Virus record (IMG/VR): IMGVR_UViG_3300017771_000110
Span: 1 to 23,633 of that record
Source of the DNA: a virus
Strand: one strand, 5' to 3'
DNA: 23,633 nucleotides
Shown: positions 7,801-16,502 of the stretch, one piece after another
How positions within the stretch are numbered: the first letter of the stretch is position 1
Layout: each line of letters opens with the position of its first letter
Notes under the pieces: generated by a model
Databases searched by the model: none
Told to the model about the DNA's origin: nothing
The model's input: only the letters and a program-made list of their open reading frames with translations
Translations under genes and position numbers: made by a program

Positions 7801-8388
7801 ACCTGCTGCAGTAGCAGTCGCAAGTGTTGCTGCTTGTGCTTGTAGTATTTCTTCAGAAGTAAAACCTAATTTAGATAGATTTGTTTGAAGTTCTGCTACT
7901 TGAGTTGCAGTAAAGAATGTTGTTCTACCAAGTTCTTCTGCACTAGATTTTAGTCTTTTAAATTCTAAATCTGTTGCACCACTAATAGCTCTAACCTTAG
8001 CCATTTGAAAGTCAAACTCCTTGAATACTACAACACTTTCTTTTATTTGGTCGCCAAGAAACTTTGTTGCTTTTTTAAGACCATCTACTGCTAATGATGC
8101 TACACCAAAAGCAGTAGCCATCTTCATAGTAAAGCTAGTACTCTTTTTGGTTTGTGTCTGAACTTCTTTTTGAACTTTAGAGCCTTCTCTAAATTCTTTT
8201 CTTTGCTGTTTAAGTTTATCAGTAAGTTCAAGAACAGACTTCATATTTTCCTCTTGCCCCTGCTTATCATCTTTAAGAGCTTTTTTCTTCTTACGAAGGT
8301 CTTCAGCGTTCTTTTGTATTTCCTTGTTAAGACCTACAAGTTCATCAATACCTAATACTCTTACTCTATACTTTAATTCTTCAGCCAT
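4870..8388 (-). CDS. Tail tape measure protein (TP901 family)
   Basis: A 1172-residue protein, the longest in the window. Tape measure proteins occupy the tail lumen, fix tail length and help DNA pass the membrane. Residues about 130-390 carry the PhageMin_Tail/TP901 domain: GRTTFFTATQVAELQTNLSK, then repeated Ala-rich helices (AQAATLATATAAGEDLARTA) and the MAGFEIEGTTAILASLTDAG segment. Residues about 425-510 hold hydrophobic helices that could insert in the host membrane. The centre (about 520-960) is helical and coiled-coil-like, rich in Lys, Glu and Leu. The C-terminus is Gly-rich with repeats such as GGVKFAVGGR and the typical EGGEAIINKRST. By the usual ~1.5 angstrom per residue, the tail would be about 170-180 nm. 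It overlaps the upstream gene by 8 bases. Unusually, the chaperone pair is about 8 kb away. Confidence 0.93.
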   Translation of the reverse strand: MAEELKYRVRVLGIDELVGLNKEIQKNAEDLRKKKKALKDDKQGQEENMKSVLELTDKLKQQRKEFREGSKVQKEVQTQTKKSTSFTMKMATAFGVASLAVDGLKKATKFLGDQIKESVVVFKEFDFQMAKVRAISGATDLEFKRLKSSAEELGRTTFFTATQVAELQTNLSKLGFTSEEILQAQAATLATATAAGEDLARTATVMGSAIRGFGLDASEATRVADVMASAFTSSALDIEKFQTSMTKVAPIAKMAGFEIEGTTAILASLTDAGIEASIAGTSLRNVLLRLADPTSKLSKRLGGSVSSVDELLPRLKQLKDSGIALSDVLGITDRRTAAAFGRMLDSAESVEILTEQLRNSEGAAEAMAAIVGDSLQGAFLRFKSAVDGFRIALMDGLGKRMQKVVDSFAKGFNTLASEKNIKRIGKIAKTIKALAIAVGLYTLGVKAASIATIAYTKFLALKTKAAASGTTAMTLLTASANAFTVAIMKTGIGAFIVLVGTAITQMVKYAGGLKEAESLTTRFNKATKDSNEGIAEAENNLKSLARTRERINELTDKEGKLLKDNASTRKILDGLRKKEKSEIASLNKLLNTHNLELIDEKDNIDKITEAISGSGGLIDAMTNKMLVEAFGDLNKELISITVQSDMIQETLGENFTLDPKKIAESKKQLEEMSSFMQFLTQDVGGTAYDIMMSMFGSGTEQELYADADMLDALLEQSGLTLQQFLDTLEDGYFEKEQQKIMDLILKRGESTSLSIGDLFATGSGGTGEDEKIKAITAKIEEEAQRHSKALLDIGNKSYKFESDRKILQIQEEIKHLETMKDLNIKMGENGLKEDLKIQKQELALLNENRSLKLQMAQESFDTNKHNLAMELADNLITEVEHKAKLLELEKNFIDAKKDIFVGDFEMMKQLLSEQRQLELTDAELSKEIIAQRISDVNDLGGSMIELGGIMGENNKLVQIGTKLQQAASVATSIATLAEQLNIKTKEGGIIATIKSAFAKAGESAANAGTSIPPPFNIAAIAAVVALLSKSLNLFGLGGGGNVDEVGEEVRFAKGGLTKGGMFRGRSHASGGVKFAVGGRIHEAEGGEAIINKRSTSRFRPILSAINSYNGNGVKFADGGLISSGEKFAMGGELANIQQMVSGGNLKQKVVMVESDVTSTQNRVSSLESQASF

Positions 8389-8890
8389 CTTGGTTTGCTT
8401 TTTTTATGGTTTTTGTAAACTGTACTTTTATATTATCTCCAATAGCCTTTTGTAATCTTTTTTTAATCTTAGCTTTTTGAGGATTTATAGCACGATTTAT
8501 ATAATCTGTTCTGTGTGTTGCTCCTGTTCTAGCAAAGCTACCTTTCGTTGGAGTTCCTTCTATCTCTATTCTTCTAATAACTGCAGTTGCTATTCTTGCT
8601 TTTTCTGCTTCGTTTGCATAAGCTATGCCCTTATCATCTATCCATTGCATTATTCTGTCAAATGGTGGTGAGTGTGGTCTTGTGCCTTTGTCTATAGCAC
8701 TCCAATACTTTGCCTTTGATGTAATTCGTACTTCTGCTTCAGAGTTACTTACATTAACTTTATGCTTTGTTGTAGCAGCAAGTTTACCTGTAGCAATATG
8801 TTTTTGATTCATCAACTCATTGACAAGTGCCTTCTTGATATCTCTACCAATAATATTTAATTCGTTATTTAGTATTGTTCTTATATCCAT
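8381..8890 (-). CDS. HK97 gp10-like tail-completion / neck protein
   Basis: A 169-residue basic protein. The family signature is present at about residues 63-90: KYWSAIDKGTRPHSPPFDRI followed by MQWIDDKG, matching the 'ie.GTrPH.pP...i..Wi..kG' core of HK97 gp10-like proteins, which sit at the head-tail junction or tail end and help finish tail assembly. The N-terminal helix (MDIRTILNNELNIIGRDIKK) precedes HIATGKLAATTKHKV, another common element of this family. The C-terminus is Lys-rich. It lies directly upstream of the tape measure gene with an 8-base overlap and shares one base with the upstream LamG gene stop, so it is translationally coupled on both sides. Usually such a gene sits between adaptor and tail tube; here it precedes the tape measure. 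Confidence 0.75.
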   Translation of the reverse strand: MDIRTILNNELNIIGRDIKKALVNELMNQKHIATGKLAATTKHKVNVSNSEAEVRITSKAKYWSAIDKGTRPHSPPFDRIMQWIDDKGIAYANEAEKARIATAVIRRIEIEGTPTKGSFARTGATHRTDYINRAINPQKAKIKKRLQKAIGDNIKVQFTKTIKKANQDG

Positions 8891-9837
8891 TAGTATGATA
8901 TTGTTGAATTTTGTTTTATAAGAGCACTTTCTATTTTATCTAATGATAGGCTCAACGCACCGTTCCAAAACTGAACACCACCAATACTGCCACCAAAAAA
9001 TTCAGAGCCATCTATTGCTCTACCTAATGTATTTATTACTAAGTCATTGCCTGTAACACTTGTTTCTGCTTGTTTTACGCCATCAATTCTAGTAGTCAAA
9101 ACATTTGACTTTCTTACCAATGTTAATACATATGGCCTGTTTAATTCTAGTTTTGTTGTAGTTGGTATAATATATGTGTTTCCTGAGCCAAACCCAACGT
9201 GAAGATTTGAATCTGCATTTTCATTAAAAGTAACAAAAACATCTGCATCAGAATTATTTCCAAGAATTCTTGCTCTTTGTAAAATATCTAAATTAAACAA
9301 AGCAAATATTGTAAAGTTGTTTTGCAAAGTTATGTTAGCAGAGCTTGTCATAAAAGAGCTTCCTTTATCAAAATAAGGTGTTGAAAATCCCACTCTACCA
9401 CCACTTTTACCACCAACATATGGCTGATTTAATGTTGTAGATTGTGTAAAAGATACATCTGATTTTATAGAATTCCATTCACTAACTCTTACACCTGAGT
9501 ATTTACCATCAGAATCATTGCTTAATACACCTCTTTTATATGTAAAAAATGATGAGTTAGTTACAGATACGCTTGAGCTTGTCGTTGTAGTGCCTTGTGC
9601 TGTTTGATTTATTAAAACATCTAACTCATCAAAATTAGAATTTGAATTGTCTCTATTAAGAATAAGTTGTTGTTTTGTTACTCTTTCAGGGTCGCTTACT
9701 AATACTTCGCTATAGTAGTAGTCACCATCAGATTCTTGTTGCTCATAGAGCATAGGAGTATATACGCCATCTATAAGTGTGTATAGCTTATTTCTGTTTC
9801 TTTTTATTATTTTTCTTCCTGATATACCTGCTTTCAT
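8890..9837 (-). CDS. LamG/concanavalin A-like virion protein
   Basis: A 315-residue protein. The first ~110 residues contain a compact basic N-terminus (SGRKIIKRNRNKLYTLIDGV) followed by a Ser/Thr-rich linker. Residues about 120-315 form a LamG/ConA-like jelly roll: GGRVGFSTPYFDKGSSFMTS, the paired strands NNFTIFALFNL, FVTFNENADSNLHVGFGSGN, TRIDGVKQAETSV and the C-terminal signature IGGVQFWNGALSLSLDKIES. Such domains bind glycans or proteins, so this is probably a tail-tip or side-fibre component contacting host polysaccharide. The gene is joined by one-base stop/start overlaps to both neighbours, a large hub protein upstream and the gp10-like protein downstream. It is one of three LamG-bearing genes in the operon. 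The domain call is good; the exact virion location is unknown. Confidence 0.72.
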   Translation of the reverse strand: MKAGISGRKIIKRNRNKLYTLIDGVYTPMLYEQQESDGDYYYSEVLVSDPERVTKQQLILNRDNSNSNFDELDVLINQTAQGTTTTSSSVSVTNSSFFTYKRGVLSNDSDGKYSGVRVSEWNSIKSDVSFTQSTTLNQPYVGGKSGGRVGFSTPYFDKGSSFMTSSANITLQNNFTIFALFNLDILQRARILGNNSDADVFVTFNENADSNLHVGFGSGNTYIIPTTTKLELNRPYVLTLVRKSNVLTTRIDGVKQAETSVTGNDLVINTLGRAIDGSEFFGGSIGGVQFWNGALSLSLDKIESALIKQNSTISY

Positions 9838-12587
9838 TATATATTCAATCCATTAACTAAATTCATAACATCTCCATCTAATACATCATCTTTACCTAAA
9901 TCAAAAAACTCCATAAGCTCTACCTTTGTAGATTCTTGAAGGTGTGGCTTGTAATCAACTATTTTGTTAATTCTATAGTAAACACCATCTAAGTAAACCA
10001 ATCTTCTAAAATCTAATCTTAGTATATCTTGATAGCTTAGTTTAAAATAAGAAATTCTAATCTTTGGTCTTGATTTAAGTTGCTTGAACATTCTATTGTA
10101 AAAATGATAAAAAAGACCTCTTATTCTATGAGTTTTGTTAGGGTTTGTAGATGCAGTAAAACCATCAGCAAATTCATTACCATCGTCGTGATAATATACA
10201 ACATCATTAAAAGATAGGTTAGGGTCAACCATTATGTGTGTGTTCAATGGCACATTAAATGCTTTTGCAGAAGCATAAGCACCCATACTATACTCTAACC
10301 TAAATCTACTGCCATTATCAATCTCTCCTAAATTGTCAAATGTTATAAAATTAGCTCTAGTAAATTTAAAAGCAGCAGCATTTGAAGGCTCAAGTTGACT
10401 TGTGTTATTATAACTAAAAACAGTTGCATTACCTGTAAGAGCACTATCATATTGAACTAATTGGCCACCTGAATATATTGGTGCAGCTAGAAGTATTCTA
10501 CTTCCTATCTGAAAGTTTTTATCTGACCTATCTGCAAATCTTTCTGCCATAAGGTAGGAGTAGTCTCTATGATATATTGGTATTAAGGGAGCTCTAGCTT
10601 TAGAGTGACCAACATCAGAATCTATATATTCAGGCTCATACCAATTAAATGTTGGGCTAAAAAATTTATTTTCTATAGTATATGTTCCATCTTGAAAAAC
10701 ACCTGATGTGTTAATTTCTTTGTACTCACCCCAATCTATCAAGTTCCTAGAATTAAATCTTTCTAAAAACGCATCGCTACTAGCATCTTTGTATTTTACC
10801 CTTATCTCTGATTTTAGTTCGTGTGGAAATTCTTCTACTGTATTTTTACTATAATCAATTTTATCTGACCAATCAAAAGCTTTTAATTTTGAATCATAAA
10901 AAAAGTCATATGGCTCAACAAAAACCTTTTTCTGTATGGGGTCTGTATGAAACTGAAGATTATACATCTGTGCAATTCCCATAACAAAATCAGATTGCTT
11001 TCCATCAGGAAGAAAAAAGTGTGGATTATCTATTGGCTCTCCAACTGTCATATCTGCTTTTCCACTTATCTGCAAAAAACTGTCAGTTTCAAACTGAAAT
11101 GTAACACTATCCCCATCAGAATTTGAAGGGTAAAGGGGCGTTACAGATAAAGCTATTAAATATTTATTACCCACACCACTTACAGATATAGGACTACTAG
11201 GAGACCAAGTTCTTACAATGTCTTGAGGTGCATCTGCAGTATAGCTTTGCTGTTGATACCACTTTAGTTTAAAGTTTGCGTGTTCTGAGCCTGAGCCATT
11301 ATGTACGAAATTAGCAGTCTGATATAAACCATTTGCATTATCATCATCATCAGTAACTTCCCAAAGCTCTACTTTTGCTCTAAAAGATAAGTGATAGTCA
11401 GTTCCACCTGTGCTACTATCCCTAACAAACCTTGCTTTTATGTTAAAATCAATTTCGTGGTCACCTGCTTCATTTATACAAACCATAGTTCCACTATAAG
11501 AGTTTGTTATGTTTGAATTATTGGAGCTTGTACCCATCTGCACATTACCTGTGCTTTGTGATGATGGCTCATCGTAATCATCTATAAGCTCATTACCACC
11601 AAAAAGATATCTTGCCTTTGCTCCTGAAGCATTGCCACTAGGTGCATAACTAAAATTACCTGTACTGTCATTTACAGTTCCATCACCAATCATAAAAGAT
11701 GGTGTAGTAGATGAACTACCATTATCAAAATATGCGTTCAAAGAAGTTGTTTGTGGTGTAGGAATACTTGTCAAAGATATTTTTCCAAACTTATTATTTA
11801 CCTGCTCTGCTCTTTTTTCAAATTCAAAAGGCATTATCAAGCTTTGGAAGTAAGCACTATTACAAAAAGTACTTTCAACTGTATATCCCTGAGCTTCAAA
11901 TATCTTATCCCAAATATTTTTTATATAAAAAGCAGGAACAAAATCACCAAAAGTAACTTGATTTCTATCACTTAAACCTTCGCCTACGGACATCAAAGGC
12001 CATAGTATTCTATCAAAGTTGCTTGAGAAATGATGGAAGTCATTACCTATATGATTTAAATCTGTATTACTAGCATTTGTATTGTCACTAGGACTAGATG
12101 AGTTTATATGAAAGCAGTTGTCATAAACATATCCTTGCTCTGCAACATCTGATATTGAGCTAAATCTAAGGTCTTTAAGCTCTAGGTTTTTTATTTCAGA
12201 AGCCCAATCCATATTATCTCCTACAAACTCACAACTATAACCCAATGGATTGTCAGACCTTGTTACTTTAGTAACCCTTAACTTACCTGATATTATTGGT
12301 ACATTATCAGCATATATTACTGCATCTATCTTACCAAACACATTTGTGCTTGTATCGTCATATCCTTGATAAAAAACATTTTTCAGTATTCTATTATTAT
12401 TATTAGTTGCAGGTATATCGAATGTTTTAGAAAAACTTCCTGACCTAGAGTTTATGTCTCTTATGTCAAAGCTTTGTATTGTCAAAGACAAAGGAAAGTC
12501 TTCGCTAGATGTTACATCCAACACGCCTATAACCTCTTTAGAGCTTGAAGCGTTAAATCTTCTTAATTCTATTGTAATTTCAACCAT
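9837..12587 (-). CDS. Large tail-tip/baseplate hub-like protein
   Basis: A 916-residue protein. The N-terminal ~150 residues include SINGLE-domain-like strands and the motif SRSGSFSKTFDIPATNNNNR (about 48-66), common in tail proteins of Bacteroidetes siphophages, followed by YGYD-like turns. FVPAFYIKNIWDKIFEAQGY (about 216-235) and FFLPDGKQSDFVMGIAQMYN with KKVFVEPYDFFYDS (about 520-567) look like the helix and beta parts of a tail hub (Dit/Tal-type) domain. Between them, about residues 270-515, lies a Ser/Asn/Gly-rich beta-strand region that looks like an insertion, possibly carbohydrate-binding. The C-terminal ~130 residues (FKQLKSRPKIRISYFKLSYQ, YLDGVYYRINKIVDYKPHLQ) are a further beta domain. 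It is coupled by one-base overlaps to its neighbours. A role in the tail tip is likely; which hub protein it equals is not certain. Confidence 0.65.
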   Translation of the reverse strand: MVEITIELRRFNASSSKEVIGVLDVTSSEDFPLSLTIQSFDIRDINSRSGSFSKTFDIPATNNNNRILKNVFYQGYDDTSTNVFGKIDAVIYADNVPIISGKLRVTKVTRSDNPLGYSCEFVGDNMDWASEIKNLELKDLRFSSISDVAEQGYVYDNCFHINSSSPSDNTNASNTDLNHIGNDFHHFSSNFDRILWPLMSVGEGLSDRNQVTFGDFVPAFYIKNIWDKIFEAQGYTVESTFCNSAYFQSLIMPFEFEKRAEQVNNKFGKISLTSIPTPQTTSLNAYFDNGSSSTTPSFMIGDGTVNDSTGNFSYAPSGNASGAKARYLFGGNELIDDYDEPSSQSTGNVQMGTSSNNSNITNSYSGTMVCINEAGDHEIDFNIKARFVRDSSTGGTDYHLSFRAKVELWEVTDDDDNANGLYQTANFVHNGSGSEHANFKLKWYQQQSYTADAPQDIVRTWSPSSPISVSGVGNKYLIALSVTPLYPSNSDGDSVTFQFETDSFLQISGKADMTVGEPIDNPHFFLPDGKQSDFVMGIAQMYNLQFHTDPIQKKVFVEPYDFFYDSKLKAFDWSDKIDYSKNTVEEFPHELKSEIRVKYKDASSDAFLERFNSRNLIDWGEYKEINTSGVFQDGTYTIENKFFSPTFNWYEPEYIDSDVGHSKARAPLIPIYHRDYSYLMAERFADRSDKNFQIGSRILLAAPIYSGGQLVQYDSALTGNATVFSYNNTSQLEPSNAAAFKFTRANFITFDNLGEIDNGSRFRLEYSMGAYASAKAFNVPLNTHIMVDPNLSFNDVVYYHDDGNEFADGFTASTNPNKTHRIRGLFYHFYNRMFKQLKSRPKIRISYFKLSYQDILRLDFRRLVYLDGVYYRINKIVDYKPHLQESTKVELMEFFDLGKDDVLDGDVMNLVNGLNI

Positions 12588-14944
12588 TATGTAATTATTG
12601 CTCTTTTCTTTCTGCTTTCAACATAATCTACAGTTACTGTTGTAGATTGCTCACTATCATAGCTTGTCAAGTTACCATCTTTTAGTAGAACAGGAACATA
12701 GTAGTTTCTATTCATAGATGAAAACTTTTGACTTTGACTAGGGTCATCAGTAGAATATTCTGTAACCTTTATGTAATCAACAAAAGTCCTACCTGCTGTG
12801 GCATCGTGATTTAATATAAACATAGGTGCAAAAAAACGCACATCTTTGTGAGCATAAGCGTGATGAATAGGTATATTTCTTTGACCACCATAACTACCAC
12901 TATCTTTATAAACACCACTAATATATCCTCTTTGCACTACAAATCTATCATTTGAAGCAGTTGTAACAGTATCAAGTGTTATATAATATTGTGAGGAAAA
13001 GCTATTAGCTCCTGTTTGATTTACAAAAGTTGTTTTATCTTTTGCAAAACCTGTAAGACCACAATATATTAGGTCACTAGTTCCTTCAGTACTTTTATAC
13101 CTTATCTCTACTTCGTATAATTTATTTTTATCATACTTGAATAAATTTTTACTGTGAGCCCAAACTCGGTCATTACCTGCATTATTACCCTTTCTATAAA
13201 CTTGTGTTCCTGTTAAATGTCCTTCATCTGTAAAAAATGCAGCATCTGTATTGAAGTCACCTGCATCAGCAGTCCAATTATTTGATATTTCTGCAACAGA
13301 AGAATAGCTACTAAAGTCTTCTTTGAATATCTCTTTTGCTCTCCAACCTCTTTCTACCCATACATTAGAGCTCATCATCATATCTTCCACCATCTGCCTT
13401 TCATCAAAAGTTATGGGTCTTGTTGTTGCACTTCCGTTACCATAAGCATCTACTGTATGTTTTCTTATAGATGGATATTGGTCGTCTGTAAGCCCTGCTA
13501 TTCTAGGTATTAAAGCACCACCATTAGCAGTAGCAGTTGTTTGTTGTATGTGACTTCCTTTAAAAAGAGTTGTATTACTATCATTACTTGATATTTGACC
13601 TCTAAATTTAGGATATACTGTCTGTTGATATGTAGATGAGCTTGTTTGCAAACCTCTACTCATAGCACCATCAAAAGTGTAACTATCTATACCACCCAAT
13701 CTGCATTGCCAATGAAATCTAGTGCTTTCATTATAGTTTCTTCTTTTGTGGTCTATAGTATATCTTATTGTTTGACCAATCTGTTCGTGGGGGCTAGAGT
13801 TATTACGAGTTGTTACTTCATAATAAGCTATATTAGAAAAGTCAGATACAGGTTGATTATTTCTAAATTTACTTGGAGCTGTAAAGCATAACTCCTTAAT
13901 ATTTCTAGTTCCTACACCTATTTGTATAACTGCATATGAAGGATTTTGATTTCCACCATCACCATAAGAAAACAAACCGTTATTACCTGTATTTGTGCCA
14001 TCACCATCTGCAGTAGCATTTATATTCAAAGCATAGTAACCTTGACCTGATGTGCCTTCTCCATTATCAATTAAATTTCCATTAAAATCATAAAAATGAA
14101 CAAGAGCATACACGCCATTCGTTCCATTCTTTGCTGCAAAAGTTAAATATTCACATTCATCAACACCAATTATTCTATTTTGTGGTTTTACGGATAGATA
14201 CTTCATTCTACCATAAAGATTTTCATTATCATTAGAATCGTGTAAGTATATCTTATTTATTACTGAATGTTGTAATTCATTCTCATAAGTTCCATCTACC
14301 TCAGCATAAGATTGTCCGTGATATCCAAATATTTCTTCATTATATGATAAAGCACTATTGATAACTCTTGGATAGCAATAACCTTTTAAATCAGGTCTGA
14401 CACCTGTTCCGTTTGCTAAAACTAGCTTTCCTGTAGTGTCTATATACTCAGGAGTATATGCTATTTGATAATAGGTGAATAGGTTATATGCTATTTGTCC
14501 TAAGGTTATATCTCTTAAAACATTGGGGTTTTCAGTATCTTGAGAGCAAGGTCTTAGATTATAACTTAAATAGTTTCTCATTAAAGGGGCACAATCTAAA
14601 GTAAAGTATCTGTAAGTAGCACCTGTACTAGCAGGAGTGTTTTGTGAATTTGGAGTGCTATCAATAGACCATCCGTGAACAAATGGAGTATATGGAACGT
14701 GCACAGCAAATGTTTCATCAGGTAGTGCAGTATTATCATAAGAACTACTATTATTATTATTTAGCCATTGGTCTGTTGTTTCATTGAATGGAGTAAAATG
14801 AAATCTACAACTAACAAAATCTTCTACATTACCTGTTAATCCATCTGTATCTCCACCATTAACTCTTATAGTAAGTTTTAAGGGACTATATACGCTATGA
14901 AATTCATTATCTTTTGGAAAATCTACTTTTTGTACTATTGCCAT
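12587..14944 (-). CDS. Tail/baseplate protein with inserted jelly-roll domain
   Basis: A 785-residue, beta-rich, Asn/Thr/Tyr-rich protein without transmembrane segments or signal peptide. Residues about 1-120 begin with a strand-rich domain (SPLKLTIRVNGG); the centre shows QIGQTIRYTIDHKRRNY and HWQCRLGGIDSYTF, a common arrangement in structural proteins of Bacteroidetes phages. Residues about 539-730 form a separate domain starting EDFSSYSSVAEISNNWTADA and ending FFAPMFILNHDATAGRTFVD-YIKV, the pattern of carbohydrate-binding jelly rolls. After it the host domain seems to resume: YYVPVLLKDGNLTSYDSEQS then VTVDYVESRKKRAI. The gene starts two bases after the upstream stop and shares one base with the next. 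Probably a tail-tip or receptor-binding component. I do not recognise a named family for the full length. Confidence 0.65.
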   Translation of the reverse strand: MAIVQKVDFPKDNEFHSVYSPLKLTIRVNGGDTDGLTGNVEDFVSCRFHFTPFNETTDQWLNNNNSSSYDNTALPDETFAVHVPYTPFVHGWSIDSTPNSQNTPASTGATYRYFTLDCAPLMRNYLSYNLRPCSQDTENPNVLRDITLGQIAYNLFTYYQIAYTPEYIDTTGKLVLANGTGVRPDLKGYCYPRVINSALSYNEEIFGYHGQSYAEVDGTYENELQHSVINKIYLHDSNDNENLYGRMKYLSVKPQNRIIGVDECEYLTFAAKNGTNGVYALVHFYDFNGNLIDNGEGTSGQGYYALNINATADGDGTNTGNNGLFSYGDGGNQNPSYAVIQIGVGTRNIKELCFTAPSKFRNNQPVSDFSNIAYYEVTTRNNSSPHEQIGQTIRYTIDHKRRNYNESTRFHWQCRLGGIDSYTFDGAMSRGLQTSSSTYQQTVYPKFRGQISSNDSNTTLFKGSHIQQTTATANGGALIPRIAGLTDDQYPSIRKHTVDAYGNGSATTRPITFDERQMVEDMMMSSNVWVERGWRAKEIFKEDFSSYSSVAEISNNWTADAGDFNTDAAFFTDEGHLTGTQVYRKGNNAGNDRVWAHSKNLFKYDKNKLYEVEIRYKSTEGTSDLIYCGLTGFAKDKTTFVNQTGANSFSSQYYITLDTVTTASNDRFVVQRGYISGVYKDSGSYGGQRNIPIHHAYAHKDVRFFAPMFILNHDATAGRTFVDYIKVTEYSTDDPSQSQKFSSMNRNYYVPVLLKDGNLTSYDSEQSTTVTVDYVESRKKRAIIT

Positions 14945-14946
14945 AA

Positions 14947-16194
14947 TTAAGATATATTGTATTTATGATTTAAGTAATTCATTATTGATGTAGCTTGACT
15001 GTCCGTTACTGCATATTGAAATATCATAACCTCTTGCACATTAAGTAAACCAAAATTTGTTAAATCAGTACCCATTAACATAGCATCTTGACTAGAATAA
15101 TCTACAGGATTTAAATAATCACTATTAGTCACACTTGTTAAGGTTGCACCATTTAAAAAATATGTTAATGTTTGACCACTAACTTTATGACCTCTGATAG
15201 CTACCTTTGTGCTTCCTGAAGCAACATCTGATGACAAAATTAGGGCATCTGCACCTGAAGCAACAACATCAATAACTTGACTTTTAAACTGTTTTTCACC
15301 ACTAAAATCTTTTATAGTTATATCCATTGTAGCTGCATTAGGAGTTCCAAAGCCCAAACTTAAAATAGGAGCATCTGTTTCATTAGAATCTGTAGTTTTT
15401 GCAACATAGAATATAGTGTGGTCGCCCTTCAAGCTTCTAGTATTTGCTGGGTTTCCTAAAGTATTTTCATCACATATAAGATTATCATCAACACCATCAA
15501 AGCTTAAAAAAGGATATCTGTTGTTTACATTTACAGAATCTGACATCTCATATTTGTATTCAGGCTGCTTTGTAGATGTTGATTGTGAAAAGTGATTGTT
15601 AAAGACACTTTGGTCTTTCCATTGACTAACAACCTCTTTACCACCAAAGTATTTTGTTTTTACACCAATATCACTTCTGAGCCAAAGTTGTGGGCTAAGG
15701 TCTCTGATTGATTGGTCATCAAAAGCAGCAAAAGCGTGTGAGAAGCAATCTACAGTAAAGTTCATTCTAACTTGAACAACTCTATCGTTTTGTTGATTTG
15801 TTTCTCTTTCTATAGTTATTGGAACAGGAACAAGTGTCACCTGTTTGTTTGGATAACTGTCAAGAAAGCTTTGCAACCAAAAATGTGCTTCTGATTCCAA
15901 AAGTGTATATATCACATCAAGATTTGCATTTGTGTCATTAGCACCTGTGTTGCTATCACTTGTTCTATATGGTTTAGCAAAGATAACCTCAAACTCATAC
16001 TCCTCTTTCAAATGTGCGTTTATTGGGTCTTTTTCCGTAGCAGGAAGCGTTGAGGTTGGTGGCATAACTAAAAGCAAAGGATAGTCAATGTTATGCAACT
16101 CATTGATATCATCTTCATAACCAAAAACAAACTGCCCACTAGACCATTTGCTTTCCATTCTATCTCTTATGTCTCTTAATCTGTTAAATGCCAT
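14947..16194 (-). CDS. Tail terminator-like domain fused to LamG domain
   Basis: A 415-residue two-domain protein. Residues about 1-160 resemble tail terminator/completion proteins: an N-terminal helix, YPLLLVMPPTS strand, YEFEVIFAKPY strand, the helix LDVIYTLLESEAHFWLQSFL, and a final strand pair ending VRMNFTVDCFSHA. Residues about 165-415 are a LamG-like module: LWLRSDIGV, VVSQWKDQSVFNNHFSQSTS, YPFLSFDGVDDNLICDEN, HTIFYVAKTTDSN, and the C-terminal VQEVMIFQYAVTDSQATSIM. The fusion would place a binding domain on a ring at the head-proximal end of the tail, or the N-domain may instead be a tail-tip piece. The start overlaps the stop of the frameshifted chaperone by one base (TAATG). LamG call good, N-domain moderate. 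Confidence 0.65.
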   Translation of the reverse strand: MAFNRLRDIRDRMESKWSSGQFVFGYEDDINELHNIDYPLLLVMPPTSTLPATEKDPINAHLKEEYEFEVIFAKPYRTSDSNTGANDTNANLDVIYTLLESEAHFWLQSFLDSYPNKQVTLVPVPITIERETNQQNDRVVQVRMNFTVDCFSHAFAAFDDQSIRDLSPQLWLRSDIGVKTKYFGGKEVVSQWKDQSVFNNHFSQSTSTKQPEYKYEMSDSVNVNNRYPFLSFDGVDDNLICDENTLGNPANTRSLKGDHTIFYVAKTTDSNETDAPILSLGFGTPNAATMDITIKDFSGEKQFKSQVIDVVASGADALILSSDVASGSTKVAIRGHKVSGQTLTYFLNGATLTSVTNSDYLNPVDYSSQDAMLMGTDLTNFGLLNVQEVMIFQYAVTDSQATSIMNYLNHKYNIS

Positions 16195-16502
16195 TATTTA
16201 ATATTTTTTTGACTTTCTTCTTTTACAGCTATTTCAAAATCAGACTTGGATGTTTTCCAAGCTATGTATGTTAAAACCTTATATAGTTTTTCGTCTTTAA
16301 CGCTTTGTATGGCATCTTTACCGTCTTTTGTAAACAAACCATCCATAGCAACATCATAAAGGCTGTTAAGCCACCCATATGGCTTCATAATCCTACTAGC
16401 CTTTACGACTGCAACAGACTTTGAGTTTCCTGCTCTGAAAACATTCGGATAGCGTTCAGACACATTGTTGTTCGTTTGTTCAAAAAAAAACTGAACTCCC
16501 AA
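16194..16502 (-). CDS. Second part of tail-assembly chaperone, expressed by -1 frameshift
   Basis: This 102-codon frame has only a TTG at its upstream end (16502), inside the preceding gene, and no ATG before about codon 40. Its first 100 bases overlap the 217-aa gene in the -1 frame. It is best read as the T part of a G/GT-type pair: after -1 slippage on the T9 run, translation enters this frame at 16484 with TTT GAA CAA and adds 96 residues, ending at 16194. The added region has a folded-looking C-terminus (PYGWLNSLYDVAMDGLFTKD, LYKVLTYIAWKTSKSDFEIA) with a Lys-rich end. The fused product would be 287 residues, 191 of them from the upstream frame. Such fusions bind the tape measure protein during tail assembly. 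An independent TTG start is possible but less likely. Confidence 0.72.
   Translation of the reverse strand: MGVQFFFEQTNNNVSERYPNVFRAGNSKSVAVVKASRIMKPYGWLNSLYDVAMDGLFTKDGKDAIQSVKDEKLYKVLTYIAWKTSKSDFEIAVKEESQKNIK

Noticed and set aside
16500-16502. Independent TTG start for the 102-codon frame
   Set aside because: It lies inside the upstream gene, six bases before the T9 run, with no start signals; -1 frameshifting explains the frame better.
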